Assembly (NCBI GenBank): GCA_034436045.1
Contig: DAOTVZ010000002.1
Coordinates: forward strand, 1 to 12,075
Direction: 5' to 3'
Length of the DNA stretch: 12,075 nucleotides
Source of the DNA: H111-94 sp034436045
GTDB taxonomy: Bacteria; Chloroflexota; Ktedonobacteria; Ktedonobacterales; Ktedonobacteraceae
Shown here: one piece after another, positions 7,121 to 12,075 of the stretch
Layout: every line of letters begins with the position of its first letter
Numbering within the stretch: the first letter of the stretch is position 1
Notes under the pieces: model-generated
What the model saw: only the letters and a program-made list of their open reading frames with translations
Told to the model about the DNA's origin: nothing
Database searches by the model: none
Program-made: the position numbers and the translations under genes

Positions 7121-7867
7121 TTAGTTTATTGGACCAATATCATGATACCATTCCGTGTCCGTGAGGTAGTTGCATTGATTGTTTGCAACCCACGGTTCGA
7201 AGTAATAACCAGCAGGCTGTGTTGAACTGAATGTCTGAGAAAGCGTGTTCGTTCCAATGTAAGGGCAACCAACACCTTGATTGAAACTCGCATATTGTAC
7301 ATGATCCCAATACATGGCGGTTGCTGATGTCAATCCCTGTACAACAGCAGTTTCCAAAACCACATTCTGGCAATTCGCAGTTTTGTAGAAACTGATAGAA
7401 CTATAGAAATTATCTCCATTGGCAGACCAGTTCGCACTAAATTTATTGGTCGATCCACAAGCTGTTAGTGGAAGTGGGCTGCTTGCAGGTCTCAGCATGG
7501 CAGCTTTGCTCTGCATCAACTGATGGATAGCTTGTATTGTTTGCTGCCATACGGATAGTGGAGCATTCTCTGATGGGAGCTGTACATATGCCTCATGCTC
7601 CGCCACTGCTTCACTACGCGAAACACGAGCAGAACCAATGATAGTTCCAGTCGGGCAGAATATACGTATAGCCTTATGTTGAGACGTACCAATGTCCATA
7701 TCTAGGGTGAGAGTGCAAGAACCACTTCTGGTAAAGTCCTTCGCAATGACCACTGTTGGCTCTATGCCAATACTGGCAGCAGAGACTCCCACTGTCCCTA
7801 TAAAAAGGGGGACCAGGATGGCAAAGACACCGCCGAGAATGAGACTCCAGTGAAAACACCGATACAT
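7121..7867 (-). CDS. Secreted protein of unknown function with six cysteines in the mature part
   Basis: 248 aa. The N-terminus is a signal peptide: one hydrophobic stretch (about 8-27) followed by GVSA-AS, with predicted cleavage after residue 30. The mature part has six cysteines (near 51, 71, 137, 166, 201 and 232), enough for three disulfides. The C-terminal half is rich in Asn, Tyr, Trp and Ser, suggesting a small extracellular beta-rich domain. The central part (about 83-130) looks helical. I recognise no catalytic motif and no named family. The ATG at 7867 is supported by AAAGGAA (7872-7878) at suitable spacing. A small inverted repeat (ATGCT/AGCAT, 7882-7897) lies just before the ribosome site. 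The gene stands alone: the kinase operon begins about 400 bp downstream on the same strand and the psp locus is about 600 bp upstream. It is real by signal peptide, ribosome site and length; its role is open. Confidence 0.75.
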   Translation of the reverse strand: MYRCFHWSLILGGVFAILVPLFIGTVGVSAASIGIEPTVVIAKDFTRSGSCTLTLDMDIGTSQHKAIRIFCPTGTIIGSARVSRSEAVAEHEAYVQLPSENAPLSVWQQTIQAIHQLMQSKAAMLRPASSPLPLTACGSTNKFSANWSANGDNFYSSISFYKTANCQNVVLETAVVQGLTSATAMYWDHVQYASFNQGVGCPYIGTNTLSQTFSSTQPAGYYFEPWVANNQCNYLTDTEWYHDIGPIN

Positions 7868-8074
7868 GAGTGTTCCTTTCTATGCTAGTTTCAGCATTAC
7901 TTTTCGTTTCGAGAAAACCACCTGAGAGTCAGAGCTAAAACTTCTCACCCCATCAGCAACCGGTGCTTTTCAGCACCAGTAATCTTAAATGCACATCACA
8001 CCTTTTTTGTCTTTGATCTGCCCACCTGAAAACAAGCTTTGTACCCTTATTTACCTCCTTTCTTCGCAAAAAAA

Positions 8075-8120
8075 GCAGACTCTTCCCTGTACGCTGAACA
8101 ACCATGCTTGAGTAGAAGCT
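8075..8120. repeat. 46-bp direct repeat, copy 1
   Basis: The unit begins GCAGACTCTTCCCTGTACGC and ends GAGTAGAAGCT. It is identical over all 46 bp to 8145-8190, and the pair is separated by 24 unrelated bases (period 70 bp). Perfect identity in non-coding DNA suggests recent duplication or constraint. Confidence 0.85.
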
Positions 8121-8144
8121 GCTCAGCTCCGTACAAGAAATTTG

Positions 8145-8190
8145 GCAGACTCTTCCCTGTACGCTGAACAACCATGCTTGAGTAGAAGCT
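8145..8190. repeat. 46-bp direct repeat, copy 2
   Basis: Second perfect copy of the unit at 8075-8120, in the same orientation. Two copies with one 24-nt spacer and no dyad at the unit ends do not make a CRISPR array. Confidence 0.85.
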
Positions 8191-8398
8191 TGTCTCATAC
8201 TTATCTCAGGTGTTAGTACAAGCATACAGCATAGCACATGGATTTGTCAAGAGAACTTGCTACTTCTATTGCTTTCTTGCGCCAAGTTATGATGTAAAAT
8301 CTTATATGCTCTTTCGGTCAAAGGAATAGGAAGGTAGTAATGGCTTCATAACATGCTGAGTATCAATTTACACTTGCTAGCCATTAGTTGATTTAATT

Positions 8399-8432
8399 AA
8401 AAAAGGGAGTCAGGCTCGTATACCAGACCCCC
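8399..8432 (-). terminator. Rho-independent terminator of pspA
   Basis: On the minus strand a ten-position stem (arms 8423-8432 and 8405-8414; one mismatch, one G-U pair) closes an 8-nt loop. A run of six T (8404-8399) follows directly, then TAATTAAAT. It lies about 37 bp beyond the PspA stop and is a textbook intrinsic terminator. It also sits at the point where base composition changes from GC-rich to AT-rich. Confidence 0.88.
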
Positions 8433-8468
8433 ATAAGATCACACTGGCGGTTTGCGCATACCCGCCGC

Positions 8469-9224
8469 TTAATGCCCCGGCCCCTCGATCTGCCGCTGCT
8501 GCTGATTGCCGCCGCCCAGTTGCAACTGCTGCTTCATAGCCTCAAGCTGTGCGTCGATATTCTGCTGAGAGGACATCTGTTGTAGCTCGCGCTCCAACGG
8601 GTCGTTTGAGCCGGGGCCGAGCAGCATCTCATCGCCAATTGTGCCCGATTCGATCAGCGCATCCATCGCATTGGCGCGCGATTGCATGTTCAACACACGC
8701 TCCTGGGCACGTTGCATGGCCAGGCTCATCTCGCTCATATCCTTTGACAGCCCTGTTAGCGACTCGTTGATCTTGACCTGCGCCTGCGCCGCGCCGTACT
8801 GCGCCTTGACCATCTCCTTCTGCGTGCGGAAAGCTTCGACCTTCGCCGCCAGGTTATGCTCCATCGCCACCAGGCGTTGCTCTTGATCCCTCAACTGCGC
8901 GAGCTGCTGCTCATAGGCAGAAAGCTGACTGGCAATAACCTCTTTGCGCTGTAAAGCCATGCGCGCAAGGTCTTCGCGGTTGCCCTGTAGCGCCTGCATA
9001 GCCTGCTGATCAAGCCTGTTTAACTGCTGCTGAAGTTGCCGCTGCTGCATTTCCAGGCGCTTCTCGCTGGTCACAACATCGGTAATGGAGCGTTTCAACT
9101 GTTGAAGCTGCTCAAGTTGCTTCTGATACGAATAGTCTAGCACCTGGCCGGGGTCTTCGGCCTTGTCGAGGGCGGCGTTGGCCTTCATACCGAGAAAATT
9201 CATCAGGCGAGAGAAAAAACCCAT
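8469..9224 (-). CDS. pspA: PspA/IM30 (Vipp1) family membrane-stress protein
   Basis: 251 aa. The N-terminus, MGFFSRLMNFLGMKANAALD then KAEDPGQVLDY, matches the PspA/IM30 pattern: an amphipathic membrane-binding helix followed by the conserved A-L-x-K-A-E-D-P turn. Residues about 30-190 are an almost continuous Gln/Glu/Arg/Leu-rich coiled coil, as in the helical core of ESCRT-III-like PspA. The tail (about 190-251) includes ALIESGTIGDEML and ends in a Gln/Gly-rich stretch. Length is a little above E. coli PspA (about 222 aa). PspA proteins assemble on the inner leaflet of damaged membranes and preserve the proton gradient. The ATG at 9224 has a strong ribosome site (AGGAGG, 8-nt spacing). It is transcribed divergently from the small-protein/double-YbjQ operon and ends in its own terminator. 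No pspF, pspB or pspC homologue is in the window. The family call is very secure. Confidence 0.95.
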   Translation of the reverse strand: MGFFSRLMNFLGMKANAALDKAEDPGQVLDYSYQKQLEQLQQLKRSITDVVTSEKRLEMQQRQLQQQLNRLDQQAMQALQGNREDLARMALQRKEVIASQLSAYEQQLAQLRDQEQRLVAMEHNLAAKVEAFRTQKEMVKAQYGAAQAQVKINESLTGLSKDMSEMSLAMQRAQERVLNMQSRANAMDALIESGTIGDEMLLGPGSNDPLERELQQMSSQQNIDAQLEAMKQQLQLGGGNQQQRQIEGPGH

Positions 9225-9473
9225 CTTCTGTTCCTCCTCTCAGAGAGGGATACGCGAGGCATATCCTGCTGAGATCGTTCAATTATGACATCATTTGTCG
9301 GACGCAGCACTGCGCGTTCGCCTATAAGTATCTGTCCTGAAGTGTTTACGTGCATCCGCGTCCTCGGTTGGGTCACTATTTTTTTATGATAAGGCTATCG
9401 CTACGTACTTAATCTTATGATAACATAAACGCAGAGGATTCGGTGAATTTCAAAAAGAACTGTGGAGGCTATG
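9225..9473. promoter_or_regulatory. Divergent control region between pspA and the YbjQ-like operon
   Basis: About 250 bp without a gene, which must drive both directions. CGCAG-CA-CTGCG at 9303-9314 is a perfect 5+5 inverted repeat, a candidate operator. TTATGATAA occurs twice in direct orientation at 9384-9392 and 9415-9423, 31 bp apart, close to three helical turns. The related TTATGACA lies at 9283-9290. TATGAT inside the two direct repeats could serve as -10 elements for the plus-strand operon, but no -35 box fits at 16-18 bp. The minus-strand CATAAT near 9282-9287 is a possible pspA -10, again without a clear -35. Confidence 0.45.
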
Positions 9474-9887
9474 ATGGACGAAAACATGGAGCTGGAGCCG
9501 TTACAGGAACCGCTACAGGTAGACCTCTTCGCGTCTTCTCTGCGGGCCGATATGACCGATCTCAAAGCGTTTATGGAGGTGCTGGCGAGCAAGCTAGAGG
9601 GCGCGTTGCCCACGCAGACGACGGTAACACGCTTCAGCAGTCTCTTCTCGCGCGAGCATCCCGTCAAAGAGATTGCCGTCACCTTTGGTGACTTTCAATA
9701 TCGCCTGAGCCGCGAGCGCCAGGGCGGGCCGATTATTGCGCAGCGCGCGAAGGTTGTGCGGGGCATCGTCATTAAAACGGAGCAGATTTCCGTCGAGCAG
9801 TGGATTAACGAACTGGCACAATTACTGGCCCAGGAGGCTACGCGCAGTTCGCAGGCCCGGATGGCGCTTGAACGATTTCTCCTGTAA
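9474..9887 (+). CDS. Small cytoplasmic protein of unknown function in the PspA neighbourhood
   Basis: 137 aa from the preferred start, with no signal peptide and no membrane segment. Residues about 18-46 are predicted helix (LFASSLRADMTDLKAFMEVL), ending in a proline-containing break. Residues 66-105 look like an antiparallel beta unit: EIAVTFGDFQYRLSRE, then AQRAKVVRGIVIKTEQIS. Residues 106-137 form a C-terminal amphipathic helix. I do not recognise a named domain. Similar small proteins may occur beside PspA or YbjQ genes elsewhere, but I cannot confirm that here. GTG 9462 and ATG 9471 are in frame, but GGAGG (9464-9468) is 5 nt from ATG 9474, so that start is chosen. It is the first gene of a three-gene operon, 43 bp before the first double-YbjQ gene and divergent from pspA. 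A role as PspA modulator or adaptor is inferred from position only. Confidence 0.78.
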   Translation: MDENMELEPLQEPLQVDLFASSLRADMTDLKAFMEVLASKLEGALPTQTTVTRFSSLFSREHPVKEIAVTFGDFQYRLSRERQGGPIIAQRAKVVRGIVIKTEQISVEQWINELAQLLAQEATRSSQARMALERFLL

Positions 9888-9910
9888 CGCTCGCTATCGC
9901 CTGAGCATTA

Positions 9911-9925
9911 CTCCTTAAAGGAGGT
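9911..9925 (+). promoter_or_regulatory. Shine-Dalgarno site inside a short palindrome
   Basis: AAAGGAGGT precedes the ATG at 9931 with good spacing and is the strongest ribosome site in the operon. Directly upstream stands its near-complement CTCCTT (9911-9916), which can pair with AAGGAG (9918-9923). As RNA this would be a 4-bp CTCC/GGAG stem with a 5-nt loop. It may weaken initiation when not overrun by ribosomes from the upstream gene. The stem is short, so the effect is uncertain. Confidence 0.4.
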
Positions 9926-9930
9926 GACAG

Positions 9931-10923
9931 ATGTTTTTCTGGAAAAAGCCCTCGCCGGAGGAGCAGCAACGGCGCGAGCAGGAGGCCCGCGACGCGGCGG
10001 CCAGCCTGCAATCGCTGGAAGCCGGGGGCCTGCCGCTGCAAGCCAAACGCCGCTTGCAAGCCGAGATGGAGGCCGGACACCCGCTTTTCACCAGCGACCT
10101 GAGCACCAATGAACTCCTGTTGACGCGCCAGCAGGGTTATCAGCCGCTCAGCCAGGTCATGGGCAGCTCCATCTACCACGTTGGTTGGCAATACACGCGC
10201 CGTTACGGCTGGAACGTGCAGGCGACCGAATTGAACGTTCTCTCCCAGGCCCACCAGCATGCCGCCCAACTGGCGCTGAGCCGTCTTGAAGAGGAAGCTG
10301 CCCTGTTACGCGCTCATGGTGTTATCGGCGTGCGCTTCGTGCGCCGCGATCAGGATTGGGGACAGGGATTAATTGAATACACTGCTATCGGCACCGCCAT
10401 TCGTCTCCCCAATGCCCCGCTCGGCTCGCATCCCTTTCTGAGCGACCTCTCCGGTCAGGAGTTCTGGACACTGCTGCAAGCGGGCTATTATCCTGCCGGT
10501 ATCGTCGTCGGCTATTGCTCGTACTTCGTCTCGCTGGGCAGCAACTACACCAATCAGTTGAAAAGCTGGTTTGGTGGCGGACAATTCAACCAGGAGATCA
10601 CGCCCTTCTCGCAGGGCGTCTCACAGGCGCGCCATATCGCCATGCAGCGTGCCAGCGACCTGGCCCGCCGCTTCCAGGCCGTTGGTATCGTCGGCATGCA
10701 CATCGAGAACCAGCGCGAAATCATCGAGTACGAGCGCGAACGCTACGAACATGGCCCCACCGACTACTACCTGGACCTGGCGATACACTTCGCTGCGATG
10801 GGCACTGCCATCATCTCGCGCAGCAAAGATCATGTTATTCCTAAACCCAAAGTCGCACTTACAATGACCGATCTCCGGCCTGGTCGCTATGGCCAGAGCA
10901 GCGAATTGACTTTCAGAGAATAA
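9931..10923 (+). CDS. Double YbjQ-like domain protein, paralogue A
   Basis: 330 aa, soluble. A charged helical N-terminus (1-50) precedes two related units, about 52-158 and 168-296. Each starts FTSDLS or FLSDLS, continues LLxxxGYxP and a GxxxY strand, and has a helix of the AxxLAxxRxxxEA type. Each ends with a strand pattern G-V/I-V/I-G-V/M and I-x-x-x-A-M/I-G-T-A-I. This is the layout of YbjQ/UPF0145 domains, annotated in databases as putative heavy-metal-binding. Only one cysteine is present (residue 196), so classical thiol metal binding is doubtful. Unit 2 carries a charged insertion (about 260-280, EYERERYEHG). The tail after 300 is about 17 residues longer than in paralogue B. The ATG at 9931 has AAAGGAGGT. 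It is the middle gene of the operon divergent from pspA. Domain family likely; function unknown. Confidence 0.85.
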   Translation: MFFWKKPSPEEQQRREQEARDAAASLQSLEAGGLPLQAKRRLQAEMEAGHPLFTSDLSTNELLLTRQQGYQPLSQVMGSSIYHVGWQYTRRYGWNVQATELNVLSQAHQHAAQLALSRLEEEAALLRAHGVIGVRFVRRDQDWGQGLIEYTAIGTAIRLPNAPLGSHPFLSDLSGQEFWTLLQAGYYPAGIVVGYCSYFVSLGSNYTNQLKSWFGGGQFNQEITPFSQGVSQARHIAMQRASDLARRFQAVGIVGMHIENQREIIEYERERYEHGPTDYYLDLAIHFAAMGTAIISRSKDHVIPKPKVALTMTDLRPGRYGQSSELTFRE

Positions 10924-10955
10924 ATAAAAAATAGAATAATAAGGAGCAATTAGCA

Positions 10956-11780
10956 ATGTCACAGCAGATGCCACCACAAGGCAGTGATCTCCCTGTCCAT
11001 GCCCGCGAACGCCTCACCGCTATGCACAGCGACCAGACACATCGCGGCCTCTTCACTAGCGATCTCAGTATCAACGAATTCCTGCTGGTGCGTGAGGCCG
11101 GTTTCGACCCCGTAGGGCTGGTCGTCGGCAGTTCTATCTATCACATTGGCTATCAACGCGCCAACTGGAGCCAGAACCAGGAAATGGCTGTGCTGACGCA
11201 GGCCATGTATCACGCACGCGAATTGGCAATGACACGCATGGAAGAAGAGGCTAACGCGCTCGGTGCCGACGGCATTGTGGGTGTGCGCCTTGAGGTCACA
11301 CGCCACGAGTGGGGTGAGTCGCTGGCTGAATTTGTGGCCATCGGCACCGCCATTCGCTCGCGCAACGGGCAACACTTCCGCAACAAGCACGGCATGCCCT
11401 TCACCTCTGACCTCTCCGGTCAAGATTTCTGGACACTGCTGCGCGCAGGCTATCGCCCGGTGGGCATGGTAATGGGCAACTGCGTCTACCATGTCTCGCA
11501 CCAGGGCCTCGGTCAGTGGTTCAATCAGGTCGGGCGCAACGTCGAGATGACCAACTACACGCAGGCGCTCTATGACGCGCGCGAACTGGCAATGGAGCGC
11601 ATGCAGGCAGAGGCGGTCAGCCTGGCAGCGCAAGGCGTCGTAGGCGCGCAGATCATCGAGCGCAGCCATGGCTGGGGTTCGCACGTTATCGAGTTCTTCG
11701 CCGTCGGCACCGCCGTCGTCAGCATCTCCGACGATCACCAGGTACCAGAACCCTCGCTCACCCTGCTGCTCAACGACTAA
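10956..11780 (+). CDS. Double YbjQ-like domain protein, paralogue B
   Basis: 274 aa, soluble, and clearly homologous to the preceding gene along its whole length. Unit 1 (about 32-134) begins FTSDLSINEFLLVREAGFDP, contains GSSIYHIGYQ and the helix HARELAMTRMEEEANALGAD, and ends EFVAIGTAI. Unit 2 (about 148-255) begins FTSDLSGQDFWTLLRAGYRP, contains GNCVYHVSHQ and DARELAMERMQAEA, and ends EFFAVGTAV. The A-R-E-x-A-x-x-R-M-x-x-E-A helix and the G-A-D-G-I-V-G-V strand are the best matches to single-domain YbjQ proteins in the window. It lacks the long N-terminal helix and C-terminal tail of paralogue A. Start ATG 10956 has AAGGAG at 9-nt spacing. It follows paralogue A by 32 bp, so it is co-transcribed and probably arose by tandem duplication. 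YbjQ-type proteins can form ring-like oligomers, so A and B might assemble together; this is inference. Confidence 0.88.
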   Translation: MSQQMPPQGSDLPVHARERLTAMHSDQTHRGLFTSDLSINEFLLVREAGFDPVGLVVGSSIYHIGYQRANWSQNQEMAVLTQAMYHARELAMTRMEEEANALGADGIVGVRLEVTRHEWGESLAEFVAIGTAIRSRNGQHFRNKHGMPFTSDLSGQDFWTLLRAGYRPVGMVMGNCVYHVSHQGLGQWFNQVGRNVEMTNYTQALYDARELAMERMQAEAVSLAAQGVVGAQIIERSHGWGSHVIEFFAVGTAVVSISDDHQVPEPSLTLLLND

Positions 11781-11796
11781 CAACCGTAATCCGTAG

Positions 11797-11816
11797 GGGC
11801 GTGATTTATCACGCCC
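11797..11816. repeat. Hairpin-forming intergenic repeat after the last operon gene
   Basis: GGGCGTGA (11797-11804) and TCACGCCC (11809-11816) form a perfect 8-bp stem with a TTTA loop, 16 bp after the stop codon. There is no T-run, so it is not a standard terminator. It resembles the short GC-stem palindromes dispersed between genes in Chloroflexota and cyanobacteria, an attribution made from memory. Its right arm overlaps the first 44-bp tandem repeat unit. Confidence 0.55.
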
Positions 11817-12075
11817 TGAGCACGCCTCGACTGGCAACCTGGGCCTGCTCGCTCTTGCCCTGAGCACGCCTCGACTGGCAACCTGGGCCTGCTCGCTCTT
11901 GCCCTGAGTACGCCTCGCCTGGCAACCTGGGCCTGCTCGCTCTCCCCCTGAGCACGCCTCGACTGGCAACCTGGGCCTGCTCGCTCTTGCCCTGAGTACG
12001 CCTCGCCTGGCAACCTGGGCCTGCTCGCTCTTGCCCTGAGCACGCCTCGACTGGCAACCTGGGCCTGCTCGCTCT
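11814..12075. repeat. 44-bp minisatellite, at least six copies, cut by the window edge
   Basis: Units start at 11814, 11858, 11902, 11946, 11990 and 12034, an exact 44-bp period with no indels; the last copy lacks two bases at the edge. Each begins CCCTGAG and carries ACTGGCAACCTGGGCCTGCT or its CCTGG variant. Copies 1, 2, 4 and 6 read GAGCACGCCTCGACT; copies 3 and 5 read GAGTACGCCTCGCCT; copy 3 also ends CTCTCC instead of CTCTTG. Because 44 is not a multiple of three, the long minus-strand open frames over this block are an artefact of GC-rich repetition. The full array length is unknown. Confidence 0.95.

Larger units (their letters stand above)
7868..8398. other. Gene-poor stretch carrying a direct repeat pair and small hairpins
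   Basis: No supportable gene is seen. A 94-codon minus-strand frame (7953-8237) runs straight through the two 46-bp repeats, which it reads in different frames, so it is judged non-coding. GGTGCT/AGCACC (7962-7977) is a 6-bp hairpin without a U-run. TTTTC/GAAAA (7901-7917) is a weak dyad that could lie in the promoter region of the secreted-protein gene. A strong Shine-Dalgarno-like AAAGGAGGT occurs on the minus strand near 8052-8060, but no start codon follows at usable distance. The promoter of the 7867 gene must be here; I cannot place it. Confidence 0.55.

Noticed and set aside
8047..8062. Strong Shine-Dalgarno (AAAGGAGGT) on the minus strand as evidence of a hidden small gene
   Set aside because: No ATG, GTG or TTG stands at 4-12 nt downstream with a meaningful frame.
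8075..8190. The 46-bp repeats with a 24-nt spacer as a minimal CRISPR array
   Set aside because: There are only two units, the repeat is longer than its spacer, the repeat ends show no dyad, and no cas gene is present.
7953..8237. A 94-codon minus-strand frame as a small gene
   Set aside because: It spans both 46-bp repeats in different reading frames, lacks a good ribosome site at its start and resembles no family.
10959..11969. A 336-codon open frame on the minus strand opposite paralogue B
   Set aside because: It is the shadow of a GC-rich gene and runs on into the tandem array. The plus-strand frame has a ribosome site and clear domain homology.
11777..12057. Long minus-strand open frames across the 44-bp array encoding a repetitive Arg/Gly/Gln-rich peptide
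   Set aside because: The unit length is not a multiple of three and several overlapping frames stay open together. This is expected from a GC-rich tandem repeat lacking stop triplets. No ribosome site or independent gene signal is seen.

Overview
The window most likely comes from a spore-forming, non-phototrophic Chloroflexota bacterium of the Ktedonobacteria type. This is inferred from the mix of gene families: a SpoVR-like protein end, a NarL-type two-component pair, a lipoprotein built of Ycf48-like DGWAVG repeats, and a PspA locus with YbjQ-like proteins. A hairpin-type intergenic repeat and a minisatellite fit the same picture. No marker gene in the window proves the taxonomy.

Layout. 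Bases 2-127 are the last codons of a plus-strand SpoVR-like gene, closed by a 14-bp hairpin that also ends the converging minus-strand genes. From 178 to 6715 everything reads on the minus strand. In transcription order these are a membrane histidine kinase (6715-4952), its NarL/LuxR response regulator (4933-4277), a seven-repeat beta-propeller lipoprotein (4136-3126) and a large FtsX/MacB-type permease (3090-178). An identical 18-bp GC/A-tract motif lies upstream of the kinase and upstream of the lipoprotein, in opposite orientations. It is a candidate response-regulator operator linking the four genes into one envelope sensing/response module. No ABC ATPase is present.

From 6716 to 8468 lie two gene-poor AT-rich stretches around one secreted six-cysteine protein of unknown function (7867-7121). 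The stretches hold a nested hairpin, a perfect 46-bp direct repeat pair (period 70 bp) and a strong rho-independent terminator at 8399-8432.

At about 8.45 kb base composition shifts to visibly GC-rich and the phage-shock-type locus begins. PspA is on the minus strand (9224-8469). Divergent from it is a tightly spaced plus-strand operon: a 137-aa protein of unknown function (9474-9887) and two paralogous proteins, each carrying two YbjQ-like units (9931-10923 and 10956-11780). I read this as a membrane-stress module in which the small protein and the double-YbjQ proteins are candidate PspA partners. The window ends in a hairpin and at least six copies of a 44-bp tandem repeat that runs off the edge.
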